64,000 nucleotides of DNA, from contig LR990058.1 of the NCBI GenBank assembly GCA_905147135.1, forward strand, positions 16,281,349-16,345,348. The letters run 5' to 3'. The DNA comes from Blastobasis lacticolella (Eukaryota > Arthropoda > Insecta > Lepidoptera > Blastobasidae). The translations under genes were made by a program, and so were the position numbers. Under the pieces are notes generated by a model. That model was not told the DNA's origin. It did not search any database and saw only the letters and a list, made by a program, of their open reading frames with translations. How positions within the stretch are numbered: the stretch's first letter is position 1; each line of letters begins with the position of its first letter. Shown here in pieces: positions 21,080 through 33,024 of the stretch.

Positions 21080-21640
21080 GTCAACATCTGGGATTCTAGT
21101 TGGCGAGCGAATCAATTGTGAGAGACCATAGACCAGAGCAAATTCGTGAGCAGACCTTCCCGCATAGTTAGTAGACCGAGAACCGAGCCACTCCGTATGG
21201 TGGGCATTAAAATCTCCTAAAACCACTAACTCAGCGGAAGGATACTGCTCAAATACTTTATCAGTCGTCACTTTCAGGTGCTCAAAAAGTCGCATTGTGT
21301 CCGAGTCACCGCCATGAGACCTGTGTAGGGCTGCGTAGATACGGGTGTGGCCGCCGTAATTCACACGAACCCACATTATCGACAGGTCCCTGTCTTCAAG
21401 GCCGTGTAAACGGCGACAACAGATATCCTCTCGAATGAACATACACACACCGGCACGACGCACAAAATTATGTTCGAGCTTGTACCCGGGGTAAGTAAGA
21501 TATGATGTATCAGCCGGGCAGGATATCTGTGCCAGCGTCAGAAAAAGAAGGGCCGGCTGCGCAGACTCGAGGTGTTCATGCACTGCGTTTTGTGTTGCTA
21601 TGTAGACCCCTAATATTACAAATATCCACCTTCAGTGTGG
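21080..21640 (-). pseudogene. LINE-A ORF2, endonuclease N-terminal half
   Basis: Reads 'VDICNIRGLHSNT' (start of an exonuclease-endonuclease-phosphatase-type domain), then after a one-base slip near 21590 continues through 'LTYPGYKLEHNFVRRAGVCMFIREDI' and the catalytic GDFNAHHTEW to 'RIPDVD' at the viral junction. The remaining frame past 21080 is viral sequence read through by chance to a stop at 21053. The C-terminal SSDH motif of this same domain lies 5 kb away at 16028-15950. Confidence 0.85.
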
Positions 21641-22235
21641 ATGGGGTTGCCGCTGTTGAAACAGTATTTCTTTTTTTCTTTCTGGCCATATTTGGGGGGT
21701 AATTGAAAGTTTGAAGGGGAAACGTTGCTCCGGCAGCAAATAGGCAAAGGGGCTGCCATAACTGCCACGTAGTCTGGAAAGTATGCGGTCTGCTGGCGCG
21801 GCGGGCGGAAGGGCCCCTAGTCCCCCCCTAACGTGACATCCGGGTCCACTCTGGTCTCCTCCTACGGCATGAATATCACGCCAGGGACTTTCCGCGAGAC
21901 TGGCAGCTCAGCCTCCCAGGGCGGAGATTACGTATTCCCTGGGTTCGGGAGCCCGTTCAGCCTGCGGGCGGCCAGCGGACAGCCGTTTCACTAGGTCTCC
22001 CTAACCGCCGCGCCAACACACCGCCCCCGCTCAGCCATGTAACAGCGAATATGACAGCTAGGGCCTCCACTGCCAAAGCCACGGTTCCCCATGGAGCACT
22101 GGAAACCTTACTCACCGGCAAAAACACAACACTACTAAAATAGTGTTGTTTGACTGCTGTATTCTGTAAGGTGGAGGTACTTCCCCAGTCGGGCAGCTCC
22201 GATTCGGGTGGGATGACCCACCATGCCCTACGAGA
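21641..22235 (-). mobile_element. LINE-A 5' region
   Basis: GC-richer than its surroundings, with 'gtgggatgacccaccatgccctacgagagg' features near 22205-22235 that look like the 5' leader of this LINE family. No intact ORF1 is visible, so this part is decayed or ORF1 is missing. Confidence 0.6.
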
Positions 22236-22294
22236 GGTATGTTTATGTTGTTGTGTATGTGTATGTTAATGTGTTTAGTTTGGAATTCACTAAC

Positions 22295-22425
22295 ACATGG
22301 AGAACATGGAGTTCTTCAAGAAAGGGGTAAAAAGGGTTTTACGGGGTCGGCTACGCGTGGGTGATGCCCCTGGTATTGCAAACGTCCATAGGCCGCAAGC
22401 TTGTTTGCCAACTTAGTGGTATAAA
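22295..22425 (+). mobile_element. LINE-A 3' fragment
   Basis: 'catggagttcttcaagaaag' through 'gcaaacgtccata' to 'ttgtttgccaacttagtggt' plus an A-run. It is inverted relative to the main LINE-A. Confidence 0.8.
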
Positions 22426-22699
22426 AAAAAGAAAAGACACCCATATTGATAAACAATAATTATACTTGGCTAAGTAACGTTTATATACATTGTCACAGTG
22501 CAATACGGTTCCATGATTGGTCAATTTCGTTAATTTTGACGGGCCCATAGTGCCGATCGCCACTCAAGTATTTTCGCGCACAGTACGTTTCAGAATGCGG
22601 ATGAAAAGTACTGAACAGATTTCGAACATTTTTCTAATATAATTTTCACTAATCCCAACTGACAGAGTGTTTTTTTTATAAAATATTTAGTCTGCAATC

Positions 22700-22990
22700 A
22701 CGAACCCGAAAAAAATACGAAAGGATACTCTCTAAAATCATGAGTGAAGCTTAAAAATGGCCGCCCATTTATGCGTGCTTTGACACTGTCACTGACGTGA
22801 CAGCGCGGTACGAAATCAAACAAAATGACAGCGAATTGCTAGACCTCGTATTATCTTTGTGAGTGTGTGTAGGTCATGTAGAACAAAATAAATAGTCAAG
22901 AAATTATCGCTCCTTGCGTGCTTCACTTCTCTTTAGTGTAAAATGGCGTCCCTATTTTTTCCATGTCAGGGTCTGTAATGTAAATTATAT
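22700..22990 (+). repeat. Repeat R-I, copy
   Basis: 'ggatactctctaaaatcatg' through 'ggtacgaaatcaaacaaaat' to 'gtgtaaaatggcgtcc'. A second copy, interrupted by R-J, is at 63025-63430. Class unknown. Confidence 0.7.
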
Positions 22991-23154
22991 CCTGAAAGTT
23001 TGAGTTTTCTACCATTATCCAGACCATGGATGTGAGGATCGGAAAGTTCAGCGAAACGCCTCGAAAAAAGGTAATGTTGTGACCTCTATATTTAAATACC
23101 TACCTAAATAGTTTTCGGCCATCTTGGCTATACTGCATTTTTATAATCGACCTG

Positions 23155-23300
23155 ACGACATGCGTGGTTCAGTTGGTCAACATGCTGTCTGCCACGCAGA
23201 GGGTGTTCGATTTCCGGCCGTCCAGAAATTGACATAATGAATTTTTATTTTTGTTACGGGTCTGGGTCTTATATGTATAATAAGTATGTACGATAAAAGC
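23155..23300 (+). mobile_element. SINE-2 fragment
   Basis: Head 'ttcagttggtcaacatgctg' and body 'gaaattgacataatgaattttt ... ttacgggtctgggt' match other SINE-2 copies; diverged. Confidence 0.65.
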
Positions 23301-23344
23301 CGGGTATTTCCACAAATTTCCAAAAAAGTGTTATTATTAAGAAA

Positions 23345-25540
23345 TGTATACTTGCTATACAGGTATAATTTTATTAGATATTTTATAGTAAATTAACCTA
23401 TACATAGACATAGACAGTATTTTATTCGGATCTTCATTACATCCTTAACCTAAGGTAAGTACAGTAAATTATAATTATTGAAAATTACATAAGACCAGCC
23501 AGTGATGTAACGGAATCCGAAATGGACCAGTCTCAGCATAATGCTGTGAGGGCTAATGCCTGTCACAGCGCTGGTTTTTAGAAAAGCCCATGCTAACAGT
23601 AATTTCTGTGTACCTTCATATGACATATTTTGAAGAGCTTCTTGGCATCTGTGACAATATAAATGTGTAGTGAATAACCACGAATGTCAGAAAACCTACA
23701 ACGTGTGAAATGTTTAGTCGACTAATATTTTAATTGCAAAATTACTAGCGCGTCTGTAAAGGTCTTTCCTAAAATGCCTTATTTACCAAAGAACCCATTC
23801 TTATAATGCCTGAAAGATTAATTCGCAAACTACACATGTAGAAAAAAGTTCTCAAATGAAAAATAAATTCATAACAAGCTTTTATTGCGCGGAGTACCTA
23901 CTCATCAGGACCATTCCAAAGAGCACAAACACAGGTTATCTTATTGCATTCATTAGTTTATATGACCACCTTCCGACTCCATCATCAGACCAGCTTATGG
24001 TTCCATATTAATGCATTGTCATCCATCCTAAGGTATACCAAATTTCTGCTCAATCAGATAGCAACAAATGGTCAAAAAATTGTTTGCAAATTTTGACGGA
24101 CAACTTAAATACGAACAGTGCATGTTAACCCTTTGTAGCTCAAGATCTTTAAAACAACGAACAAAATTCAAACTCACAAAAATTTATAGGTTATCCTATC
24201 TATATTTTTGACTCGATACTAAGTTATTCTCTGGTATTTTATAGTATTGCTACACAGTATAAAATATTTTAGAGGGATTTTTTGGATATATCACATAAAG
24301 TTATAAAGTTTTAAATGCAAAAAGATCGATTGGCATTCGACCAATCCCATGCCAAAAGAAAGCCACACAAGACCGCATAACAACTCGCCCAATACCTCCA
24401 ATGTTAAGTCAATAGAAACCATCTAATTCCGCCGTGACAACAATAAATCCTGCGGAACCCAATCCATTCACTGGCAGACAACATTTCGTTACCCGCGGAA
24501 CTCCGAAACCGAAACTCCGTGTTTCTTTTTCACAGACCATTTGGCTGGAGAATGGTCACTTTTCTACGTTACTGTTTAGTGTATTCGCTCCCGATAGGTT
24601 TATATAGTCTGCTGCTTTTTTGGGCAGCTAAATCGAATTGAAAATGTGTTTTTTTTTGTAGATCCAGCCCGTTTTGGGAGCAGGAGGTGCAGTAAAGTAT
24701 TTCTTTGTTTATTTTCCGCTGGAACCCATTAAATGGACGACGGGTTTGTTTTTGGATGGTATTCCAGGTGATTGTTTTAAGGGTTAATTGATTTTCATTG
24801 CAATGTGTAGGTGGGTTGTTATTTTGGTAAATTTATCTTCTAAATATACTGTATAATACCTTTTTCCTTTAAAATGTATTGTAGAATAATTATACCTTCT
24901 AAGTTTTATTACGGTACTGTTTCGAACGCACAGATAACGACTCAATTTTAATCTTGTCATAGTAATGGTTCTTAGCAAACAGATTGGAAAGTAAGCTACC
25001 TTAGACTGGCAATTCTTTTTTGCTCTGTGGTTCTTCCAGTGTGTTTCCAGATATAGCTTCCTTTAAAGGATCAAACTTTATCTAGTTATGTAAGTATTGA
25101 TAAGCTTTTTTACCGGAAACTGTGCAGATTAAGCAAGAATAATTTAAAAAATAAGCCCTTTCTGCCGCTTTTAAAAATGACTAACTTTGACTGACAACCT
25201 AATAATCAATTAAGTTGGTAACGCCTTTCGCATAAGTCAATCGAGAGAGGAAATTCGTAATTTAATACATCAAAGAAATTGTGAAGTCAATTGCCTGATT
25301 ATTACAAACTTCGGTGATAAGTATTGGAGCTGATGGATTTTACCCGAAGAGAGGGGAAGTCCCACCTCACTATGGCAACCTGGTGGAGGCCTTAATGAGC
25401 AATTAATTAAATTTCTTTCCGGAAAAAGATTGTGTTTTAATACGAAGGATAATTATCAAAGAGCCATCCATACTTTGTTGAAAATATTCCGTTAAATTAT
25501 CACTAATTGCTAGCGTTACGACGTTGGAATGGAATGGAAA
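23345..25540. other. No gene seen
   Basis: AT-rich. A retroposon tail may start at about 23410 ('tagacatagacagtatttta'). Small frames have no recognisable content. Confidence 0.4.
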
Positions 25541-25559
25541 AATTTACAGTGGATTAGAA

Positions 25560-25810
25560 TGTTTATTTCAACAGTAATGTTCAGTAGTTCGAAAGAATGT
25601 TTCTCGCTCGTACGATTCGGATGTGGAATGAGCTCCCAGCTGCCAGTGTTTCCTTTGGACTATGACATGGGATCGTTCAAGAGGTATATTAGAGGTCTCC
25701 TTAGAGGCGGGCAACGCATTGGTTAGCGCCCCTGGTGTTACTGATGTCTACAGGCAGCGGTGGCCACTTTCCCGGTGGCCCGATTGCTTGTTTGACTGGC
25801 GTTATAAATA
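25560..25810 (+). mobile_element. LINE-C 3' fragment
   Basis: Carries 'cgtacgattcggatgtggaa', 'gactatgacatgggatcg' and a tail near 'cggtggccactttcc'. Other copies: 28500, 40560 (reverse), 58980. Confidence 0.75.
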
Positions 25811-26189
25811 AAAATAATATATATGCAACAAGTGAAGGACAAAGTTGGAGCCGGGTCGTATCAGGACATGAAATATAAAACGTTATAACGAAATGGCGAG
25901 CACCGACAAGAGCGAGGCTCTTAAATGAAGACCAAAAACAACGAAACAATAAAAACATATTAAATAAACCAATTGTAATCCCAAAAATGAGAGTCTTCCC
26001 CCAAAACCAAAATTACATGCAATAAAAATCGCTAAACAGACAATGGCATGCAATAAAATGAAAAGGTACAGAGGGGGACATTATAAAATGAACCACGGTT
26101 CCGTAGGAATGTAAAAATTTACACGCGGTGTAAGGTTATGCCTAGTTGAAGGGTAAGGTTGCCACCACGATTAGGTATAGACAAGGGAC

Positions 26190-26420
26190 TTATCCTACTT
26201 CAAGGCAGCCCCAGGGCACTAAGTACCACGCACACCAAGGTTGTGGAATGAACTGCCTGGAAGGTTTTCCCTGGAGAGTACAAATGGAGTTCTTTAAGAA
26301 AGGGGTGAAAAGATTCTTACGGGGTCGGTACGCGTGGGTATTGTAAACGTGCATAGGGCTGCGGTGACTGCTTACCATCAGGTAGGCCGTAAGCTTATTT
26401 TCCACCTTAATGGTGTAAGA
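26190..26420 (+). mobile_element. LINE-A 3' fragment
   Basis: 'gttgtggaatgaactgcctg', 'gagttctttaagaaaggggt' and 'gcttaccatcaggtaggccg' match LINE-A. Confidence 0.8.
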
Positions 26421-27270
26421 AGAACTATTACACGGGTCTTCGTCTCCCTTTTACTCTCTGGGAGGTGGTCTACGGGCCTGTGAGATTTTTCTCGTGTCCG
26501 GGCTTCTTCTCGGTCAGGGCACGGCCTGGCTGGTCAGTGGGTGAGGTGCCATTTCGGCTCACTCTAGGCATTCAGTTTCGCTCCGGGCATGTCGAGGTCC
26601 CACAGGATCTCCATGCCTTGGTCTAGGATGGGCCTCGCATCCACCTCTCTGTCGAGTGCGGAGCGCAGCCTAAAAAGAACTATCATTATAGTCCAGGAAC
26701 TGATTTTCGAGCCGTACCCTAAAGTGGCAGGTACGATCGCGCACAGTCGCCGCAGGTGTGCGCCGGAAATCCTTTGGCACTTACAAATTTGGATTAGGCC
26801 GGTAAAATTTTTCGCCCGTCCTGTAATTATGCGATACATGCATATTTCATTGCGTCCCGTCGGCTCGGCATCGTAAATGTGAACGCGAAAATTGGCCCAA
26901 TTAAGCCTCCAATGGAGCAAGTATTTTATTCCGGTTTCAGACTGAATTTTGACGTATTTCTAGGCGCCCCAGGTTTTGCAGTCGCGAGCTATCGAATATT
27001 GGAAATATTCTCGAACACGATATTCTGCCAGTTAGTAGTCAGAGCGTTTTGTATTTTGAATAACAAAAAATATTTTTGTTATCCGAAATACAAAATCTAA
27101 GGAACCTTTAACTGCAATTTTTGGACTTTCTACTAGACCAAGAAATATTATAGAGGTTTGATCCACTTGCTACGACCATGACAGACAATGATATTTTCGC
27201 TTTTTTTTTAAATATAGAACAGAGATAAAAGGTTGCGCAAGTATGGGTGTTGTATAATAGTCAGTCACAT
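26421..27270. other. No gene seen; possible retroelement scrap
   Basis: 26430-26690 is GC-richer and the minus strand reads 'RSALDREVDARPILDQGMEI', perhaps decayed retrotransposon coding sequence, but I cannot place it. Confidence 0.3.
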
Positions 27271-27274
27271 AGGT

Positions 27275-27510
27275 TTTAGTATCGCAAAACTGAAGTGGCA
27301 AATGTGCAGGCCACATAGCTTGCAGAACCAATGGCAGATGGGGCGGAAAGCTTTTCGAGTGGCGACCACATATTGCCGCCCACGAGATGGGCGCACGACC
27401 TTGTAAAGATCGTGTAAGCCGATGAATGCAGGTGGCAAAGTCGATCGCTCGATAGAGGCTTACGTTCAACAGTGGACATCCTATAGCTAAGCTGTTGATA
27501 ATAATATTTG
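27275..27510 (+). mobile_element. RTE-like LINE C-terminal fragment
   Basis: A broken plus-strand frame reads like the region after the reverse transcriptase of RTE-type LINEs ('TNGRWGGKLFEWRP', then 'DRGLRSTVDI'). No intact frame. Confidence 0.55.
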
Positions 27511-27539
27511 TCATCAAAAGTCATCATTATCATCGTCAA

Positions 27540-27935
27540 TCCCGGCTTCTGCCAGGGTCCACTTTTCTACTTTGTTTTCTCCACTTTGCCAGATCTTCGG
27601 CATCATCATTCCTAAGTCATACGCCGTTGGCTCTCAGGTGCGACTCGGCGATGTCAACCCATCGTTTTTTGGGTCTCCCGTGGGATCTCTTTCCTGGTAT
27701 CGGCAGGTTTAGGCACCTATTTCCTACGTGTCGCCAGCAAGCACAGCAAGCTCTTCGCTTTTATTCACGATATCTGTCACGCCAAGGCTGCCACGCATGT
27801 ACTCGTTACGCACTCGATCAAGTCGCGTAACGCCACATATTCTCATTTCTTTGGTGCACCTCAGCATTTTCATTTCTTTGGCGTGGAGTTCGCGAAAGTG
27901 CGGCCCCAAAAACCCAATGAAGGCAAACAATTACA
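27540..27935 (-). mobile_element. RTE-like LINE fragment
   Basis: On the minus strand 'KEMKMLRCTKEMRICGVTRL' and 'DRVRNEYMRGSLGVTDIV' resemble the C-terminal region of lepidopteran RTE-type LINEs, followed by a broken 'RDPTGDPKN'-like tail. Confidence 0.65.
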
Positions 27936-28495
27936 ACAGTTCTGTTATGAAGGCATAAAAGCAAAATGGCCGTCGACAATTATTTAACTGTCGCGTTGTC
28001 GTCTGCTTAAAAATCCCGATTTCGTGGTACACGCAATAATGGCGTCGTAAAAAATAATGGCGCAGCTTAACTGTGTTTGATGGGACGGTGTGACATGGGA
28101 CGTGCGCTGTGCATTTCATTGGCTTTAATACCTACCCAGCAATGGATGGTGTGCGGAGAAATATGTACGAAAAATTCACGCTCAATTATATTTCGGAAGC
28201 AATACTTTTGTGTGCACCTGTACATTAATAATGATAAAGGTATTTGGGTGTATTAGTGTGTATTGTTTGCAGCTATGTGATCGTCGATTGTCAGAAATAC
28301 ATTTTTAAATAAAATATTGTTGTAGTTTTGTATTAGGGAGTTGTGTGAGGATAGAGCAAAGTAGCGGTCCATAGTCTCTGCCTATCATCCTACATGTGGG
28401 GCGGAGGCGATGTATATCTGTAATTTTAAAATAGGTACGTTCACCAAATAATTAACTGCCACTGTATTCACCGTATATCATATAAGTTGATCTGG
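27936..28495. other. No gene seen
   Basis: AT-rich; no repeat recognised. Confidence 0.4.
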
Positions 28496-28499
28496 TGAC

Positions 28500-28815
28500 C
28501 ACAAAACAATTGCGTCATTGCACCACCCACCGAGGGCTGGGTATTCATCCCCACTATGTAGACCTGTTGGTGTCCACGCGAAAGTTCGAAAGAATCGTTC
28601 TTGCACGTACGATTCGAATTTGGAATAAGCTCCTAGCTATAGTGTTTCCTTTAGACTATGACATGGGATCGCTTAAGAGGTATATAAGAAGTCTCCTTAG
28701 AGGCGGGCAACGCATTGGTAGCGCCCCTGGTGTTGCTGATGTCCATAGGCGGCGGTGACCACTTTCCATCAGGTGGCCCGCTTGCCTGTTTGTCTTCCGT
28801 ATTAAATAAAAAATA
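28500..28815 (+). mobile_element. LINE-C 3' fragment
   Basis: An 87-codon remnant of the LINE C-terminus (GLGIHPHYVDLL ... RTIRIWNKL) runs into 'gactatgacatgggatcg' and the tail 'gtgaccactttccatcag'. Confidence 0.75.
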
Positions 28816-29479
28816 ATTTAGTCACGTCAAGAGTAGAGTAGATATTCTTTCTTTAGCCACACGCCGTATTACATGACAGGTCAAATACCTTAACTTTAAG
28901 AAATAACAAATTAACTGTCCGCAGGAGAAACAACTTTATCTTTCGCCGCGTTCTACGTATAAAACATAATTTAAAAATGGTGTTTGAAAAAAATTGCTGA
29001 GTTCGCATACCTACATGATTGCGTAGCATTATTGCACCTCGGGGCCTACTAAGGGACGTTAAAACTTTCCCAATCAATACGAAAAATGTAGCCAGCATTC
29101 AAAACATTTTATATTAATGTTTTCCACTGACATAATTGTGAGTTGTCTGCCATGTCATTTAAGGCCTCGAAAGCTTTTTTATTGCCTCAGGGGCCATATG
29201 GTCAGATTACCCACCTGATGAAAAGCGGCCAACGTCGTCCAGGGCCTCGAGTCCGCTAATTTACTTGAATCGAATTGTAACTGAAAATTAATTGTAGGAG
29301 AATTGCAAAAACGTGTAAAACTGCCATTAAGCTGCGATTGCGATCCGATTACAGTTCAATTCAGTAACAGTAGCAGAATACTAAAAACGCGTACAACTGC
29401 CATTGAGCTACGATCAATTATAATTCGATTACATTTTGATCGAAGCATTAGTAAATTAGTGGACACGAGGCTGGTGTGT

Positions 29480-29715
29480 GGTGCCGCCACCTCAAAGAAT
29501 AGCACCACCCCATCTCTTCCCGTGGGTGTCGTAAGAGGCGACTAAGGGACAAATCCGAAAGGTGGGCAGCAGCATCTTTCTGGGTAGATTTACATCAACT
29601 GCACTGCGATCTCCAACCCGCCTGCCAAGCGTGGAGATTATGGCAATGACCTCCCCTTTCGTGGGAGAGGCCCGAAGTCCTGCAGTGGACTGTTGTGGGC
29701 TGTGATGGTGATGGT
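29480..29715 (+). repeat. Repeat R-E, copy
   Basis: 'gtgggtgtcgtaagaggcga', 'gcgatctccaacccgcctgc' and 'gtcctgcagtggactgttgt'. Other copies: 31425, 37730, 41005, 50045, 55140. Confidence 0.75.
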
Positions 29716-30105
29716 GGACACGAGGCCCAGGACATCAGCAACCTAAGAGGATTACGAACCTTTGAGGTGTTTGTAGACATGCGTTTTGGTGACCCCTAAG
29801 TATATAGTGCCAAGAAAAGCCTTAGCCCGCCATCACATATTTCAGGTGCGCATTAAAAAGGCTCGCGATGCCTTAACGTTAGTTGGGTACCAGGCATTTA
29901 GGCATAATTTTTTATTACCTACCTACAGAGGCATTTAGACTGATAGTCCGACTAACGGAACGTGGCTACCGTCGGACAGCAACCTAAGGAACCTAATCCC
30001 CCATCTGATGCAGAGCCGGCCTTTGATGTACCTGTTGCTTTAGAACGGTATTATAATAGACACAGGATGCCCGCTGCTGGTTCGCTGACGAAAAAGGGGG
30101 TGTTA
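29716..30105. other. No gene seen
   Basis: Unremarkable sequence with scraps of simple repeats. Confidence 0.35.
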
Positions 30106-30109
30106 TAAG

Positions 30110-30370
30110 ATTAAATAAATATAAATAATCGTGAACATATTCACACAGCGCCATTTAGCCCCTAAGTAAGCAAAGCTTGTGTTATGGGTTCCAGATAACT
30201 GATAAACTACTTATATACTTTTAAAAGCATACTTATTATACATAGAACACCCAGACCCGTAACAAAAATTAAAATTCTTCATTTCAATTTCTGCCCGGCC
30301 GGGAATTGAACCCTCCTTGGGACCTCTTGCGTGGCATACCGGCATGTTGACAACTGAACCACTCAGGTCG
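30110..30370 (-). mobile_element. SINE-2
   Basis: tRNA-like part (B-box-type 'ggttcaattcccggccggg' on the minus strand) and body 'cgccatttagcccctaagta' in this orientation. Confidence 0.8.
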
Positions 30371-30407
30371 TCAAAAGATTGACGCGTGTATCTGTGGATT
30401 TGTGTAA

Positions 30408-30720
30408 AGCGTCGGTGGCCGAGTGGTTAACGTATCGCCTCGTAAGCTAGAGGTACCAATGACTCTTTTCTGAGTTATGTGCATTAGCTGAATGATAACA
30501 GATGCTCTTACGGCGAAGAATAACATCGTAATGACACCTGCACACTCAGGCGAATGAATATGTGAATGTGCAACCATGATCCAATCTGGTCAGCTTCCCC
30601 TGTTAGCAGGATCACGGGGGTCAGATGGCAATCGCTCTACTGTAATTATCATCTCTGCAAAATCCTGTACCATGGTCAAGGTGGACTGCGGGCTTTCGTG
30701 CGCGAGAGCACAATACAAGA
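30408..30720 (+). mobile_element. SINE-1
   Basis: A-box-like head 'ggtggccgagtggttaacg' is typical of tRNA-Ser/Leu, then 'gatgctcttacgg', 'accatgatccaatctggtca' and 'caaggtggactgcgggcttt'. It is among the more complete copies. Confidence 0.8.
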
Positions 30721-31290
30721 TGATCTGTAGATTTGTGTAGGTGTGCCTGTCTGTGACATCGTAGACCCAGATAGACAGATTTCAATGGTATTTTCTTCAA
30801 TGAGGAGTTTTCCAGTAGGTATTGATAGTTTGATTTCAAAAAGCATCAATAGATGGCGCTCCTACAATTTTGATAATCTTCTTATAATCTGTATGATAGT
30901 GGCAGTAATTTCAGGCAGCCAACTAATACTAAACTTAAAAATAAAATGTTTATTAATATAAACATAACTGTTAAAGGTTGAACAAAGTGTAAAAAGAAAT
31001 ATTTATTGAAGTTGGCACTATGTTCCATTATTATTACAACCTCTAAAATGTTTGAAAACTATTGACAAATACAATATAATCCAATACAACGTACCCAGTG
31101 TTTATATCCTGTTTGCTAAGAACCTATTTCAAGCGATTATCAATTACCAAAATTGTCGGGGCGCCATCTAGTGAGTGGTTAAGAATGCTTTAGAGATACC
31201 TATTGGAAAACTGCTCATTGAAAGCCAGTTTAATCTAAAATGGTTCTCAGATTTGTTTCATTGAAATCGGTTTAGAGTTTACGTTACGGT
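30721..31290 (+). repeat. Repeat R-H interrupted by a MITE
   Basis: R-H sequence runs 30721-30799 ('gtgacatcgtagacccagat ... ttttcttca') and continues at 31219 ('gaaagccagtttaatc'). The MITE at 30800-31218 sits between. Confidence 0.7.
30800..31218 (+). mobile_element. MITE with 'atgaggagttttcca' ends, copy 1
   Basis: Terminal inverted repeats ATGAGGAGTTTTCCAGTAGG and its partner 'cctattggaaaactgctcat'. The interior matches copy 2 (57062-57475) in the opposite orientation, including 'atcaatagatggcgctccta' near one end. Confidence 0.8.
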
Positions 31291-31424
31291 TTACTGTTTG
31301 ACCGAATTTATCTCGTGTTGGCCTCTACATCCATCAGAGAAACTGCCCTACCATTAATAGTGACGCTGTTTAAATCATATATAATAGACGTCGAAGGCCA
31401 ATGATGATGTTGATGTCATACTTT

Positions 31425-31705
31425 ATTATTATCATCACAGCTCATAACAGTCCACTGCCGGACTTAGGGCGTCACCAACGAAAATGTAGGGTAGTTGCCA
31501 TAGTCTTCACGCTTTCCAGGCAGGTTGGAGATCGCAGTGTTATAAATGAAACATTGGAAAAAGCTGCTGCCAATTTTCCAGCGTACAGAGACTCTAGATC
31601 TTTTGCCTCGATAACATTAGTCGCCTTGTACGACACCCACGAGTGTAAGGAGTTGGACTATTCTACTCTGCCGGGCACCATACGGCTGATTTATTGTTAT
31701 CAGTA
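31425..31705 (-). repeat. Repeat R-E, copy
   Basis: Reverse of the 29480 copy: 'acagtccactgccggactta', 'ggttggagatcgcagtgtta' and 'gtacgacacccacgagtgta'. Confidence 0.7.
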
Positions 31706-32650
31706 AAAAAATGTTTGGTGCGTGTTTTCATGCGTTTGAGACTGATGCTTAATTTTATGGCACTCAGAATCAGTTAACATTCGCACATAAAATATTAATC
31801 TTGATGTCGGTAATTATTTATACTATAAACCAATTACATGTAAGTGTTGAGCATTTATGGTTTTACAATCGGCATCGTAACTCATAATCTCACATCTTCA
31901 TGCGGCAACTACCCACAATTACTCAATAAAAGCTTATCTACCCCTTTCGTTTTATCTGCCGACATAAAAACGCTCATAAACGCGTTAATAAAAAAATTCT
32001 ACCCTCTATAAATTATGGCGCAGCCGACTTTAAATCTGGTAGTATGTTATCAATTTCAGACCAACTTTATAAGACTGAAACCACCAAGAACCCTTAACTT
32101 TATGCAAATAGTAGATAGCCAGCAAAGTTTAGCTTAACCCCGGTTTAAGTAAAACAAAGTGCCTTTGACTTCACTTTAAGAGTTAAGAAGTTGGATGGGG
32201 GGAGGAAAAAAAAATCGCAGTATATTTGCTAATGGAGCGGTTTATTTCGTTAAAGAGGAGTTTGATTTGCATTTAGATCGCGAACTTGAATGCAATGAGA
32301 ATTTTAGATCGCTCCCGGAGAAAGTTCCCAGTGTTTATTTTATTTCAGTTTTTCCCTTTTCGCCTATAATATTCACGGCTTTATTCTTCATAAGCTGAGA
32401 ACTGGCGGTATTCGTGGATCGTCGTAAAACTGTGTATATATTGGACTGTAAAGTGGGATTCGTTTCGGAAGCTTCAGTGTCGGTCCAAAAGTTAGTTTTC
32501 CATTAAAATTTCTGCTCAAGACTCCATTGAAATGGTGCTGTGTAACCTAATAGAATTTCAGCCGCCTTGCAAAATTTTAAAATGAATTTCTCTTTATTCA
32601 GCTACTATTTTTATAGTACTTTTAGAGTTACCTAATTAAGTATATTTTTT
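31706..32650. other. No gene seen
   Basis: AT-rich; a 67-codon frame at 32195 has no recognisable content. Confidence 0.4.
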
Positions 32651-32664
32651 CATTTGTGATATTC

Positions 32665-32900
32665 AATTCAATTCAATTCAATTCCTTTATTTGCATATAA
32701 ATATGGTACATACAAGGTCTTAATTCTATGAAGTCTCACATATTTAGTCAATTAACATGACATGCAAAAACTAATATTATATATTTTTTTGTCATATATT
32801 TAACATTAAATTCTAAAAATTCCTTTATTGTGTAAAATACATACTGCATAAGCCAATCATGCAAAGCCCTATTAAATTTATGTGGGACTACCTTTTTTAT
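32665..32900 (-). mobile_element. Retroposon 3' end with (ATTCA)n tail
   Basis: Four 'attca' units followed by 'cctttatttgcatataaata' look like the reversed 3' end of a LINE or SINE. Confidence 0.5.
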
Positions 32901-33024
32901 TTCGTTTGGGATTTTATTAAATATAATATTTTGTAGTTCTACTTAATTATATGTCATCAACAACAGTTCATAACCTTGGTTTAACTTTGTCATGACTCTG
33001 TTGGAATCAAGCTTCCTTCACATA

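Larger units (their letters stand above)
13335..22235 (-). mobile_element. LINE-A, near full-length, split by a viral insert and a SINE
   Basis: A single CR1/jockey-like non-LTR retrotransposon read on the minus strand: 5' region 22235-21641, endonuclease 21640-21080, [viral block 21079-16051], rest of endonuclease plus reverse transcriptase 16050-14531, [SINE-like 14530-14238], C-terminal part 14237-13400, and a 3' tail ending at the T-run near 13335-13350. The parts fit without large gaps: the protein breaks after a 'RIPDVD' motif and resumes at 'EDHTSSLLDLLL', the usual order in this family. Its 3' end is the source of many short copies in the window (22295, 26190, 43280, 48595, 55395, 55625). 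Confidence 0.88.

Noticed and set aside
30408..30480. Functional tRNA gene (tRNA-Ser/Leu-like A box)
   Set aside because: Part of a dispersed SINE with a long body and many diverged copies; no foldable acceptor stem with a terminator was seen.
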